DNA of 36,607 nt from Acidilobaceae archaeon (GCA_027080775.1 JALWPV010000080.1:1-36607); one strand, 5' to 3'. Positions 1-8,591 are shown, counted from the stretch's first letter. The notes: generated by a model not told the origin, from the sequence alone. Numbers and translations: made by a program.

Positions 1-41
1 CTCAGGGGCGCCCCCGCCCTTAGGCCCGGGGCGCCCCTGAG
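1..41. repeat. terminal inverted repeat, left end
   Basis: Bases 1-14 (CTCAGGGGCGCCCC) are the exact reverse complement of bases 28-41, with a 13-base loop. The repeat sits at the very edge of the window inside the MFS reading frame, which stays open through both arms. The other end of the window also finishes in a perfect palindrome, so a fold-back amplification or assembly artefact is more likely than a biological hairpin. Confidence 0.75.
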
Positions 42-620
42 GGCCAGCCCGGAGGCGGTGGCCACCGCGGAGGATACCGCCGCCAAGGCGGCGGCGTAGC
101 CTAGCACGCGGGTGCCGAGGGCGCTGTAGAGCAGGTCCCCGCCCATGGCCCCGAGGCTCCCGCTTATGCCGTAGACAGCGTAGGCCCTACCCCTCCACCG
201 CGGGGGAACGGCCATGGCTAGGAGTATCTGGGCCGACGTCCAGGCTAGCCCGTTGAGCACGCCCTGGAGCCCCCTCACGAGGAGTAGGCCAGCGTACCCG
301 GGCCCCGTGGAGAGGTAGAGTATCACACCCACGTGGCCGGCGAACGCTGCGGAGGCCACGAGCCCCGCCCTGAGGGGCCTCGAGGAGGCGTAGCCCGTGC
401 CCACGGCCGCCCCGGCCCTCACCAGGTAGAACGCCGCCGTCATCCCCCCAACTCCCAGGGCGGCGACGCCGAGGACGCTCCTGGCGTAGAAGCTCATGAG
501 GGGTATCGTAGACCTAACCGCCAGGGTCCCGGTGAAGGCTAGGAGTGAGAGCAGCGCCACAGCCAGCGCTGCGGCCCCGGGCCTGGTGTTGGAGTCTACA
601 CGGTTATCCCCGGCGGCCAT
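1..620 (-). CDS. MFS transporter, C-terminus cut by window edge
   Basis: An open frame runs on the minus strand from ATG at 620 to the window edge, about 206 codons without a stop. The N-terminal stretch is hydrophobic (residues about 15-45), followed by alternating hydrophobic segments. A cytoplasmic-loop motif PPRWRGRAYAVYG near residues 145-157 matches the loop signature of the major facilitator superfamily, and GLLLVRGLQGVLNGL resembles the transmembrane helix 4 motif. About six helices are present, so roughly the C-terminal half is missing. The substrate cannot be inferred. It is divergent from the nucleotide-sugar dehydrogenase at 719. The last codons, at bases 1-14, fall in a terminal palindrome and may not be genuine. 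Confidence 0.8.
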   Translation of the reverse strand, partial: MAAGDNRVDSNTRPGAAALAVALLSLLAFTGTLAVRSTIPLMSFYARSVLGVAALGVGGMTAAFYLVRAGAAVGTGYASSRPLRAGLVASAAFAGHVGVILYLSTGPGYAGLLLVRGLQGVLNGLAWTSAQILLAMAVPPRWRGRAYAVYGISGSLGAMGGDLLYSALGTRVLGYAAALAAVSSAVATASGLALRGAPGLRAGAPL

Positions 621-670
621 CGAGCCCGTGCGCCCCCGTGGCTCGGCGGCACAAGGCTGGGACAGCCACA

Positions 671-678
671 TTTACATT
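671..678 (+). promoter_or_regulatory. putative TATA box for the dehydrogenase gene
   Basis: TTTACATT is an AT-rich patch in GC-rich sequence, about 44 bases before the TTG start at 719. Transcription would start near 700. Confidence 0.35.
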
Positions 679-718
679 CCCCTCAGTACCTCCGGGCTCC
701 CTGGGTGGCTGGTGCCGC

Positions 719-1918
719 TTGGGTGGAGGCGACTGCCCGGAGAGGCTTGTAATCATAGGGGGAGGCTACGTAGGCATCCACGACGCCGTGCTCGCCGCTA
801 GACGCGGCGTTCGCTCCGTACTCGTGGTCGACATCAACCCCGAGGTGGTGGAGGCCATCAATGGGGGGCGGGGTGAGCTCCCGCATGTGAGGGACTACTA
901 CGTGAGCCTCCACTGGCGCGAGGTGAGGGACAGGATAGAGGCGACCACCAGCTACAGCGAGGCCCGCGGCGCGGGGGTCTACATAGTGGCGGTCCAGACC
1001 CCCCTCAGGGGGGGCAGGGTCGACTACACCCCGCTCCGCTCCGTCGCGGAGAGCCTCTCGGGCGTCATAGAGCCCGGCGTCCTGGTCGCGTCTGAGACCA
1101 CGATATACCCCGGGGGCACGGTGGAGCTGCTGGGGGAGCCCCTCTCGAGGGCGACGGGCTACAGGCTCGACGGGGACATCCTGCTGGCCCACGTGCCCGA
1201 GAGGGTCAACCCCGGGGACAGGGTGTGGACCCCCGAGAACATACCCCGGGTGGCCGGGGCGGTGGGGCCCCGCAGCCTCGAGGCGGCCCTCCGCTTCTAC
1301 AGGGGCTGCCTGGGCCTCGAGGTCCACCCGGTCAGCGACATAAGGGTTGCTGAGGCGTCGAAGCTCCTCGAGAACACCTACAGGTTCGTCAACATAGCCC
1401 TTGTCAACGAGTTGAAGAGACTCCTAGAGCCGATGGGGGTGGACGTGAGGGAGGTGATAGAGGCCGCCGCCACCAAGCCCTTCGGCTTCATGCCCTTCAG
1501 GCCGGGCCCCTACGCCGGAGGGCCTTGTATACCCAAGGACTCGAGGATGCTCGAGGAGGCGACAGGGTCGCTATTGCTAAGGATAGCGAGGCACATCAAC
1601 GAGACGCAGCCCCACTACTACGCGGCCCTCATACTGAGGAGGGCCCGCAGCCTAGGGGCTGGGAGGATCCTCTTCTACGGCCTAGGCTACAAGCCGGGGG
1701 CCTGCGTCGCAGTGGAGAGCCCCGTGCTACGCGTCATGGAGGCCCTCAGGAGCCTGGATCCCGCACTCGAGGTCGCAGGCTACGACCCCTGCATACCGTC
1801 GGCGAGCACCTTCCACTCCGAGGAGGAGGCCCTGGGCTGGGCTGATCTAGTGGTCAGGTGGGGCTACCGCGACAGGGACCTCGGGGGCCTCGAGGTAGTA
1901 CAGCTCGAGGACCTCTAG
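719..1918 (+). CDS. UDP-glucose/GDP-mannose dehydrogenase family protein
   Basis: This is a predicted NAD-dependent nucleotide-sugar 6-dehydrogenase, which oxidises a UDP- or GDP-sugar to its uronic acid for cell-surface glycans. The Rossmann motif GGGYVG is at residues 14-19. ASETTIYPGGTVELL is the central-domain motif. GGPCIPKD carries the expected catalytic cysteine (Cys270). The product is 399 residues, slightly short for the family. TTG 719 was chosen because the Rossmann strand begins only nine residues later. A longer frame opens upstream at 545, but its extra residues are low-complexity and overlap the divergent promoter. The C-terminal motif reads YKPGACVAVESPV where most relatives have KP(N)TDDVRxSP, so the usual acidic and Arg residues are changed. 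A glycosyltransferase follows 21 bases downstream. The exact sugar substrate is unknown. Confidence 0.88.
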   Translation: MGGGDCPERLVIIGGGYVGIHDAVLAARRGVRSVLVVDINPEVVEAINGGRGELPHVRDYYVSLHWREVRDRIEATTSYSEARGAGVYIVAVQTPLRGGRVDYTPLRSVAESLSGVIEPGVLVASETTIYPGGTVELLGEPLSRATGYRLDGDILLAHVPERVNPGDRVWTPENIPRVAGAVGPRSLEAALRFYRGCLGLEVHPVSDIRVAEASKLLENTYRFVNIALVNELKRLLEPMGVDVREVIEAAATKPFGFMPFRPGPYAGGPCIPKDSRMLEEATGSLLLRIARHINETQPHYYAALILRRARSLGAGRILFYGLGYKPGACVAVESPVLRVMEALRSLDPALEVAGYDPCIPSASTFHSEEEALGWADLVVRWGYRDRDLGGLEVVQLEDL

Positions 1919-1939
1919 CCCCGCAGGGGGCGCCGGGGC

Positions 1940-2917
1940 ATGGGGAGGATCCTGCTGACAGCCGCCCCCGGGGGGCACTCGGGCTACGCCTATGCCATAG
2001 GCTACCACCTCTCCAGGATGGGCCTCGAGGTACACTTCCTAACCGTCGACTCAGAGTGGCTCGTCAAGAAGCTCTCCCGCGTGGGCCGCGTGCACCTGGC
2101 CCCCATGCCCCGGAGGCCCGGGGAGCCCCTGGCGGCGACCCTCCACAGGTGGCCCGGCGCCCTTGTTAGGGCTTGGAGGGTTGTGGCGAGGCTCAAGCCC
2201 GCGGCCCTGGTAGCGTGCGGCTCCAACTTCAGCATACCCCCAGCCATGGCCGCGAGGCTCCGCGGGATCCCCCTGTACAACGTGGAGAGCATCGTGAGGA
2301 TACTCGAGCCCGGGAGGACGCCTAGGCTGCTCCACAGGATCTCGAGGGCCACGCTCCTCCACTGGCCCGAGCAGCTCCGCCACTACCCCGGCGGCCGGGT
2401 GGTCGGCCCCATCTACGAGCCCCCAGAGCACCCCCCGCGGGACGAGGGCTACGTGCTTGTCACCGCTGGAACCCTCGGGAACGCGGAGCTCTTCAGGGCC
2501 GTGGTCGAGTCGGGCCTCCCCGGGAGGGCCGTAATCCAGACGGGCCGCTTGGACCCCGAGCCCCTCAGGAGGCGCAGGCCCGACTGGGTCTACATCAGGT
2601 TCACGCCGGACCTCGGCAGGCTGATAAGCGGTGCGAGCGTGGTCGTAACTCAGTTCCCCGGCATGACCAGCGCGACAGCCGCCCTGGCCTACTCTAAGCC
2701 CGTCGTCATGGTGCCCGCCAGGCACCTACGCCTCTCGGCATCGCTCGCCAACGCGAGGATATACGCCGAGAAGATAGGGGCCGTCTACCTCGAGGAGGTG
2801 ACCCCGGAGGCCATACTAGAGGCCATAGAGGAGGCCAGGAGGACCCCCAGGCCGAGCTATCCCGATGGCGCCCGCGAGGCCGCCAGGATCATAGCGGAGG
2901 AGGCGGGGGACCCATAG
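1940..2917 (+). CDS. Alg13/Alg14-like glycosyltransferase (Agl24-type, GT28)
   Basis: This is a predicted membrane-associated N-acetylglucosaminyltransferase-like protein of 325 residues. The N-terminal half (about 1-165) resembles Alg14/PssD: a first beta strand followed by the motif PGGHSG at residues 10-15, containing the GGH histidine that is essential in this family. The C-terminal half (about 170-320) resembles Alg13/MurG, with VTAGT, VVVTQFPGMTS and SKPVVMVPA as the donor-sugar site. The fused arrangement is like Agl24 of Sulfolobus, which adds the second GlcNAc to the N-glycan lipid precursor. It probably forms an operon with the dehydrogenase upstream. Its role in N-glycosylation is inferred from family and context; another polysaccharide pathway is possible. 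Confidence 0.8.
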   Translation: MGRILLTAAPGGHSGYAYAIGYHLSRMGLEVHFLTVDSEWLVKKLSRVGRVHLAPMPRRPGEPLAATLHRWPGALVRAWRVVARLKPAALVACGSNFSIPPAMAARLRGIPLYNVESIVRILEPGRTPRLLHRISRATLLHWPEQLRHYPGGRVVGPIYEPPEHPPRDEGYVLVTAGTLGNAELFRAVVESGLPGRAVIQTGRLDPEPLRRRRPDWVYIRFTPDLGRLISGASVVVTQFPGMTSATAALAYSKPVVMVPARHLRLSASLANARIYAEKIGAVYLEEVTPEAILEAIEEARRTPRPSYPDGAREAARIIAEEAGDP

Positions 2918-2936
2918 GCCCCGTGGGGGGACCGCG

Positions 2937-2951
2937 CCCCCTTTAAGGGGG
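2937..2951. promoter_or_regulatory. palindromic TATA-like element
   Basis: CCCCC-TTTAA-GGGGG is an inverted repeat with 5-base arms around an AT core. It lies 20 bases after the glycosyltransferase stop and about 57 bases before the penicillin-acylase start. It may be a promoter with a long leader, or a terminator of the upstream operon. Confidence 0.4.
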
Positions 2952-3007
2952 AGCCCACCGTTATTCCAACCCGGTCCCCTACGGGATCCTCTAGGGGGAT
3001 TGATAGC

Positions 3008-5599
3008 TTGGGTAAGGCCCTAGCCGTCCTGGCAGCGGTTGGGCTCGCCCTGCTACTAGCGGTTCCCGCAGCGATCCCCGTGTTCAGGAGCTTCATAGAC
3101 CCTTACCACGGCATCCTGGGGGTGGCGAGGGCCTCAGGGCTCCCCAGCGGCACCTTCAAGGCACCCGGTATCCCGGGCGTGGCCCACGTCGTCTGGGACC
3201 AGTACGGGGTGCCCCACATCTACGCCACAACCGACGAGGCCGGGGTCTACGCCCTCGGCTGGGTCACGGCGAGCATGAGGCTCTTCCAGATGGACATACT
3301 GCGCCGCGTCGGCGAGGGCACCCTGGCGGCCCTCGTGGGCTCGCCGGGGCTGTCGAACGACGAGTTCATAAGGTCGATTGGACTGCCCATAACGATAAAC
3401 AAGACGTGGGAGGAGATCCAGAGGAGGCCCGAGCTAGCCAAGCTCAAGACGCTACTGGAGGCCTACGCGCGGGGCGTCAACGACTACATAAGCTACGCTG
3501 AGAAGCACAACCTGCTGCCAGTGGAGTATAGGGTGCTGGGCCTCAAGCCCCAGCCCTGGAGGCCCATAGACACTATAGCGGTGGCGAAGGTCATAGCGCT
3601 GGGCCTGGCCTGGAACGATGAGGACCTAGTCCTAGAGCAGCTAGTGAAGAGGTGGGGCCCCCAGATCATACCCTACATGGGCCTCCCCGACTGGAACGGC
3701 ACCATGGTTCAGGGGAACTGCTCCATGGCAGTCCCCTGGGGCAAGGTCAGCCTGAAGCCCAACGCCTACAACTACAATAAGTCAACCGGCGGCTTCCCGG
3801 GGAGCGTGCTCGAGGCTCCACGGGGAGTCGAGGAGGCATCGGAGGCACCGGATCCCCGGCCTATCCTGGCGTGGGTGACGCCCCTCGAGGAGTTCTGGAG
3901 GAGTCTCGTGGGCCCTCTGGGGGCCTCGAATAACTGGGTAGTCTCAGCCAACTACACAACGACGGGTAAGCCCATACTGGCTAATGACCCGCACCTGGAG
4001 CTTAGCGTGCCCCCAATATGGATACTAGCCGAGCTGGACACGCCCTCCTTCAAGTCGATCGGCGCGCTCTTCCCGGGTACCCCACTAGTCGTTATAGGGA
4101 GGAACCAGCACCTAGCCTGGGCCTTCACGAACGTCGAGGGGGACTTCACGGACTACTACTACTTCAAGTGGAGGGGCGACGAGTACCTCTACAAGGGCCA
4201 CTGGCTGAAGGCTAAGGTGAGGGTCGAGGACATCAGGGTCTACAACCCCTACACCCACAAGTACACGGTGAAGAAGCTCAGGGTGCTCGAGACCGTCCTG
4301 GGCCCTGTTCTCGAGAGGAATGGGACCCGCTACGCGGTCCGCTGGACGGGCCTCGACGTCAGCTTCGAGCTCCAGTTCTTCGTGGAGTTGAATAACGCCT
4401 CAACGGTGAGGGAGGCGATAACGGCTCAGAGGTGGTTCCACGTCCCCATCCAGAACTTCGTCGTGGCGGATGACAAGGGCAACATAGCGTACTCGCCGGT
4501 GGGCGCCTACCCGGTCAGGGGCAACGAGCCCGTTGTGCTGGTATGGCATGGCAGGGAGATAGTGAATAAGGGCTTCCTACCCTTCAACGGTAGCGCCGGG
4601 CAGGGGGTCTGGCTCGGCTACATACCAAAGGAGCGGCTCCCCATACTCTACGACCCGCCGATGCCCTTCATAGCGACTGCGAACTCCAAGCCCTGGGCCG
4701 GCACCTGCTGGGGCCTCAGCGGTAACTTCGTGGGGTGGCACTACATAGACAAGTACCGCCTCGAGAGGATAGTGGAGATGCTCTCTAGCATAATAAGGGA
4801 GAAGGGGAAGGTGAGCCCCCAGGACGTCATGAGGGTCCAGACCGACTACCACGACCTCGGCGTGGCCGACTACCTCGAAACAGCGATACTGCCATACGCC
4901 TCCGACACCCGCGAGGCCAAGATACTGAGGGAGTGGCTGGACCAGACGGGGGCGCTCATGAGTAAGGACGACTACAGGCCCACCATAGCGATGGCGTGGG
5001 TCTACACGTACCACGAGGACCTCTGGAAGCACCTCTACGGCTCCACGAGCCACCTAACATTCCTGCGAATCTACTACGCCCTCAACATAGTCAAGGCCGC
5101 CGCCCGCGGCGACCCCTACGCCCTCAAGCTCATACCATACGGCAGCCTCTCCAAGGCGGCCCACGAGTCCCTCAAGGAGGCCCTGAAGGTGCTCCAGGAC
5201 TACTACCACACCAGCGACGAGTCCAAGTGGGTCTACGGCGAGATACACTACTACAACCCGAGGCACCCAGCCTTCAGGGCGCTGGACTACAAGCACGTAC
5301 CAGCCAACGGGGGCCCCTACACCATCAACGTGGCCCCACCCGAGACCTTCAACCCCAAGGACGGCATGCCGGTAACCCACGGCCCCAGCATAAGGCAGGT
5401 GGTCCCACTAGGCAGCCCCACATACTACATAGCGCTGCCCGGGGGTGAGGACGGCAACCCCCTGAGCACCCACTACCAGGACATATACCTCAACTACTGG
5501 ACCCAGAACAAGTACATCCAGTACACCCTGGCACTCCCATACCAGGAGGCCCTCAAAACCTATGGCGGCCCAGTCCTCACATTCCAAGGCACAGCCTAG
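3008..5599 (+). CDS. penicillin acylase family amidase, membrane-anchored or exported
   Basis: This is an N-terminal-nucleophile hydrolase that cleaves amide bonds of acylated compounds (beta-lactams, acyl-homoserine lactones or N-acyl peptides). The 863-residue length is in the family's usual range. A hydrophobic N-terminal segment (about residues 4-26) suggests a signal anchor, so the enzyme probably faces outside. The A chain would be residues about 55-290 (GVPHIYATTDEAGVYALGW). The B chain would start at Ser307 in the self-cleavage motif GAS-NNWVVS, followed by GKPILANDPHLELSVP, both hallmarks of the family. The C-terminus holds the HGPSIRQVV region. TTG 3008 is preceded by a GGGGGAT ribosome-binding site. 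The natural substrate is unknown. A role in scavenging acyl-amides or peptides fits the peptide transporter and gamma-glutamyltransferase further on. Confidence 0.9.
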   Translation: MGKALAVLAAVGLALLLAVPAAIPVFRSFIDPYHGILGVARASGLPSGTFKAPGIPGVAHVVWDQYGVPHIYATTDEAGVYALGWVTASMRLFQMDILRRVGEGTLAALVGSPGLSNDEFIRSIGLPITINKTWEEIQRRPELAKLKTLLEAYARGVNDYISYAEKHNLLPVEYRVLGLKPQPWRPIDTIAVAKVIALGLAWNDEDLVLEQLVKRWGPQIIPYMGLPDWNGTMVQGNCSMAVPWGKVSLKPNAYNYNKSTGGFPGSVLEAPRGVEEASEAPDPRPILAWVTPLEEFWRSLVGPLGASNNWVVSANYTTTGKPILANDPHLELSVPPIWILAELDTPSFKSIGALFPGTPLVVIGRNQHLAWAFTNVEGDFTDYYYFKWRGDEYLYKGHWLKAKVRVEDIRVYNPYTHKYTVKKLRVLETVLGPVLERNGTRYAVRWTGLDVSFELQFFVELNNASTVREAITAQRWFHVPIQNFVVADDKGNIAYSPVGAYPVRGNEPVVLVWHGREIVNKGFLPFNGSAGQGVWLGYIPKERLPILYDPPMPFIATANSKPWAGTCWGLSGNFVGWHYIDKYRLERIVEMLSSIIREKGKVSPQDVMRVQTDYHDLGVADYLETAILPYASDTREAKILREWLDQTGALMSKDDYRPTIAMAWVYTYHEDLWKHLYGSTSHLTFLRIYYALNIVKAAARGDPYALKLIPYGSLSKAAHESLKEALKVLQDYYHTSDESKWVYGEIHYYNPRHPAFRALDYKHVPANGGPYTINVAPPETFNPKDGMPVTHGPSIRQVVPLGSPTYYIALPGGEDGNPLSTHYQDIYLNYWTQNKYIQYTLALPYQEALKTYGGPVLTFQGTA

Positions 5600-5613
5600 G
5601 GGGGTGGTAGGCG

Positions 5614-6033
5614 GTGAGCGCCTCCAGGGTAGCGGCGGCCATCATAGGGGGCATAGCCATCTACGCAGTCCTACTCATCGCCCCCTACGGCTACTACCTC
5701 GCACCCATAATAGCCGGGATCTACATAGGAGCCCTCCTACCACACCGCGGCGCCGCGGCGGCATCGACAGGCCTGCTGGCGGGCATCATAGGCTGGGCGG
5801 CACTCGTAGCCTCGATAGGGGGCTTCAAGGCCCTAGGCCTAGCGGCAGGCATAGGAGGCACAGCCGCCCTTGGAGTAGCCCTAGTCTACCACCTAGGCAC
5901 ACCAGCCCTCGTAGCCTACCTCGCCGCGAGGCCCTGGACCCCCACGGAGGCAGCCCCAACGCCTGCCGCGGAGCCGGGAGCCCCCAGGGCACCCGAGGCC
6001 GGGCCCCAGGGGGAGGGCGGCCAAGGCCGATAG
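5614..6033 (+). CDS. small integral membrane protein, unknown function
   Basis: The protein has 139 residues. Four hydrophobic stretches (about 5-25, 28-45, 50-70 and 75-105) are rich in Ala, Gly and Ile. A hydrophilic tail of about 30 residues rich in Pro, Ala, Glu and Gly follows. The GTG start at 5614 has GGGGTGGT about seven bases upstream. It begins 14 bases after the acylase stop, so the two are probably co-transcribed. I do not recognise a family. Confidence 0.6.
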   Translation: MSASRVAAAIIGGIAIYAVLLIAPYGYYLAPIIAGIYIGALLPHRGAAAASTGLLAGIIGWAALVASIGGFKALGLAAGIGGTAALGVALVYHLGTPALVAYLAARPWTPTEAAPTPAAEPGAPRAPEAGPQGEGGQGR

Positions 6034-6094
6034 GGCCCCCGCCTCCCCTAGCGGGTTCTTCCAGGGTTCCCCCTCCCCCTAGTTTCTCTAGGCC

Positions 6095-7264
6095 TCAGCC
6101 CCGCCTCCCCTCTCTTCCCCGGGGCTTCCTGGGTGGGGGCCATACCACGAGGACCGCGGCGGCTAGCGCCGCTAGGAGTGAGGCCCACATGAGGGGATTG
6201 GGGTAGTGGCCCACGCAGGGGGCGGCGGCCGCTATGGCTAGGAGGGCGTAGGGGGATACGTTGTAGCGCCTGGCCGTGGGTATGCCTAGGATTACCGGGA
6301 GCATCATGGGGGCGTGGATGAATATGTGGAGGCCCGCGAACCCTATGGCGGTCGCGTGTATCAGGCACCCGAGCCTGACGGGCCAACCCGCGGCCCTGAG
6401 GGAGGCTAGGTAGAGTATGTAGGCTACTATTATCGCCACGTAGACGTGGCCCCAGAGGAAGTACTTGTGCGTCTTAACCACTATGGGCGGCTTCCTCTCC
6501 CTAGACACCTCCCCAGCTATCCTGGGGGCCTCGTGGATCCTCGCGGCGGGTATGTAGGCCACAAGCGAGAGCGCCGCTGCCACCAGGATCCACGGCGCGG
6601 GCCTGGCCTCGACGGCTAGGCCCAGGGAGGCGGCGGCCGCTAGGGCGAAGGGTAGCGGCAGGAGGGGCCAGAGGGGCTTGCGGCCGTAGGTTGAGGGGAA
6701 GGCGTGGAGGCTGACGGCGAATATCATTGGGACAGGGAAGGCGTAGAGGAGCCCGAGCCCCACGAGGACCGGGTTCCCCCGGAGGGTATGGGCCGCCACC
6801 CCGAGGTAGACCGCTGTGAGGGCGTTGCTGAATGCCGAGGCGGCCAGGGAGGCCCTCACGCTCCCCCGGGATAGGCTAGCCCCCACGAGGGCTGGGATGA
6901 CTTCGAGTGCCAGGGAGGCTATGAGCGTGGCACTCCAAGCCCCGAGGCCCAGGGCGACCCCTATGGGGGGCGCGAGCGCGGCGATTATCGGTGATGCCAC
7001 TAGGAAGGCGTAGGAGGCCCCCATTAGCGGGTGGCTCTTAGCCCTCATAGGTGAGACCACGTAGGACGACTCAACTGCGACGACAAACGCCACCAAGACC
7101 CCGCCAGCCATCATGAAAACGTGGTACTCAGCCGCCCTCACCGCGGCGGCCACAAGCCCTATAGCGAGGTAGGCTAGCGACGCCAGGATCCCCGCCATGC
7201 TAGCCCTGTGGACCCTCTTGATCCGCCTCGAATCCATGGTGCTGGGGCTCAAGGCTCCCCACAC
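6095..7264 (-). CDS. polytopic membrane protein with conserved-looking histidines
   Basis: A 389-residue protein with about 11-12 hydrophobic segments. Several histidines lie in or next to membrane segments: VSLHAFPSTYG, KYFLWGHVYVAI and, most strikingly, GFAGLHIFIHAPMMLPVIL. This spacing recalls heme- or copper-binding membrane proteins such as NnrS or heme-copper-oxidase-like families, but I cannot assign it to one. The GTG at 7264 is the longest start. An internal ATG ten codons in (MDSRRIKRV) is an alternative. It is divergent from the flavodiiron protein, and the shared intergenic region contains two inverted repeats, so a link to NO or O2 metabolism is a reasonable guess, not a demonstration. 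The C-terminal tail is basic (RKPRGREGRRG). Confidence 0.7.
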   Translation of the reverse strand: MWGALSPSTMDSRRIKRVHRASMAGILASLAYLAIGLVAAAVRAAEYHVFMMAGGVLVAFVVAVESSYVVSPMRAKSHPLMGASYAFLVASPIIAALAPPIGVALGLGAWSATLIASLALEVIPALVGASLSRGSVRASLAASAFSNALTAVYLGVAAHTLRGNPVLVGLGLLYAFPVPMIFAVSLHAFPSTYGRKPLWPLLPLPFALAAAASLGLAVEARPAPWILVAAALSLVAYIPAARIHEAPRIAGEVSRERKPPIVVKTHKYFLWGHVYVAIIVAYILYLASLRAAGWPVRLGCLIHATAIGFAGLHIFIHAPMMLPVILGIPTARRYNVSPYALLAIAAAAPCVGHYPNPLMWASLLAALAAAVLVVWPPPRKPRGREGRRG

Positions 7265-7276
7265 CGTATAAGGTGT
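7261..7276. promoter_or_regulatory. inverted repeat at start of the membrane-protein gene
   Basis: ACACC-(6)-GGTGT is a perfect 5-base inverted repeat overlapping the GTG start at 7264. It is a candidate operator for the minus-strand gene. Confidence 0.35.
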
Positions 7277-7288
7277 CGCTATGTCCTG

Positions 7289-7302
7289 TTAAGTACGCTT
7301 AA
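7289..7302 (-). promoter_or_regulatory. TATA region overlapped by an inverted repeat
   Basis: TTAAG-TACG-CTTAA is a 5-base inverted repeat. On the minus strand it overlaps TATTAAGC, which lies about 35 bases before the GTG at 7264, the right place for a TATA box. A repressor bound here would block that promoter. Confidence 0.4.
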
Positions 7303-7337
7303 TACATACCCCGCACTCCACGGCTAGGAGCTAAGGG

Positions 7338-7344
7338 TATATTC
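7338..7344 (+). promoter_or_regulatory. TATA box for flavodiiron protein gene
   Basis: TATATTC, preceded by a purine-rich BRE-like AAGGG, lies 33-39 bases upstream of the TTG at 7377. The leader would be about ten bases long. Confidence 0.55.
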
Positions 7345-7376
7345 TAGGGGACACTAGCTTCAGCCGGGTAAGTGGT

Positions 7377-8591
7377 TTGGGCGCCTATATCGTTGAGGAG
7401 ATTGAGAGGGACTTCTACATACTCAGAGTTAACGACAGGTACACCCGGTACTTCGAGGCCCTCTGGGAGATACCGGAGGGAATCACCTACAACGCCTACC
7501 TCCTCCGCACTCCAGAGGGTGCAGTGCTCTTCGATGGGTGGAAGAAGATATTCTCCGAGAAGCTGGTCGAGCTACTGGAGTCCCTCGTATCCAGGGACGA
7601 GCTGAGGTACATAGTCGTCAACCACATGGAGCCCGACCACAGCGGAAGCCTGGATGACGTGGCTAGGTGGGCCCCCCGGGCGAGGGTGCTCGGCCACCCT
7701 ATGGCGGCTAAGATGCTGGGCGCCTACCCCGAGGCCAAGAAGAGGTTCAAGCCCGTCAGGGACGGCGAGGAGCTACGGATAGGCGGCGAGGTCATCAGGT
7801 TCATCCACACGCCCTGGCTCCACTGGCCCGAGACCATGGTATCCTGGGTGGAGAGCAGGGGCATACTAGTCTCATGCGACGTCTTCGGGGGCTTCGGGGT
7901 GCCCTACGCCGTCTACGACGACGAGTGCGTCAGGCCCCTCGAGGCCCTGAGGGAGATGAAGAAGTACGTCGTGACAGTCATAGGCCACTACAGGCAGTGG
8001 ATAGCCAAGAACCTAGCGAAGCTCGAGTCCCTAGGTGTAAAGCCTAGGATCATAGCCCCGGCACACGGGCTCGCCTGGAGGTCCAGGCCCGAGAGGGTCG
8101 TCCAGATCTATAGGGAGCTAGGGGAGGCCAGGCCCATCAGGGGCAAGGTGCTGATAGTCTACGCCTCCATGTACGGCACGACTGAGTACCTCATAGCCAG
8201 CCTCACCCGGAGGCTCAGCAGGAGCGGCTACCACCCAGTGGTCTACGGCTTCACCGACACGACGAGGCCCCCCATCTCGGAGGTGCTAACCGACGCTATA
8301 GACTCGGAGGCAATAGTGCTGGCGGCCCCCACCTACGAGGCCGGGATCTTCCCCTTCCTCAGGTTCGTGGCCGAGGAGATATGCTGGAAGGCCTCCGACG
8401 GCAAGAAGGCTGTTGTGGTGTCAAGCTACGGGTGGGGGAGCGTCGCCGCCAAGCAGCTCAAGTCGATACTTGAGGGGTGCAACTACAGCGTCGTCAAGGT
8501 CGTGGAGTACAACGCCATAGGCCCCGAGGCGATAAGCCCCGGGGAGGCCGAGAGGATAGCCTCCGAGGTCCTCGAGGCACTCAGCGGCTAG
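7377..8591 (+). CDS. flavodiiron protein (A-type flavoprotein, FprA family)
   Basis: This cytoplasmic enzyme reduces O2 to water and/or NO to N2O with electrons from rubredoxin, ferredoxin or F420H2. The 404 residues are the standard two-domain length. The N-terminal metallo-beta-lactamase domain has a complete set of diiron ligands: His83, Glu85, Asp87 (in NHMEPDHSG), His149 (LHWPETM), Asp168 (SCDVFGGFG) and His230 (APAHG). The C-terminal flavodoxin domain starts near residue 256, with the FMN phosphate loop ASMYGTTEY. The TTG start is supported by the TATA box at 7338 and by the family N-terminus. It stands alone as a transcription unit, divergent from the His-rich membrane protein. O2/NO detoxification in an anaerobe or microaerophile is the likely role. 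Confidence 0.95.
   Translation: MGAYIVEEIERDFYILRVNDRYTRYFEALWEIPEGITYNAYLLRTPEGAVLFDGWKKIFSEKLVELLESLVSRDELRYIVVNHMEPDHSGSLDDVARWAPRARVLGHPMAAKMLGAYPEAKKRFKPVRDGEELRIGGEVIRFIHTPWLHWPETMVSWVESRGILVSCDVFGGFGVPYAVYDDECVRPLEALREMKKYVVTVIGHYRQWIAKNLAKLESLGVKPRIIAPAHGLAWRSRPERVVQIYRELGEARPIRGKVLIVYASMYGTTEYLIASLTRRLSRSGYHPVVYGFTDTTRPPISEVLTDAIDSEAIVLAAPTYEAGIFPFLRFVAEEICWKASDGKKAVVVSSYGWGSVAAKQLKSILEGCNYSVVKVVEYNAIGPEAISPGEAERIASEVLEALSG

Noticed and set aside
545-718. Longer start for the nucleotide-sugar dehydrogenase
   Set aside because: The extra residues are unlike the family, overlap the divergent MFS gene start and lie upstream of the likely TATA box.
4577-5380. Long open frames opposite the penicillin acylase gene
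   Set aside because: They are GC-driven shadow frames with biased composition (runs of Val and Gly) and no start signals.
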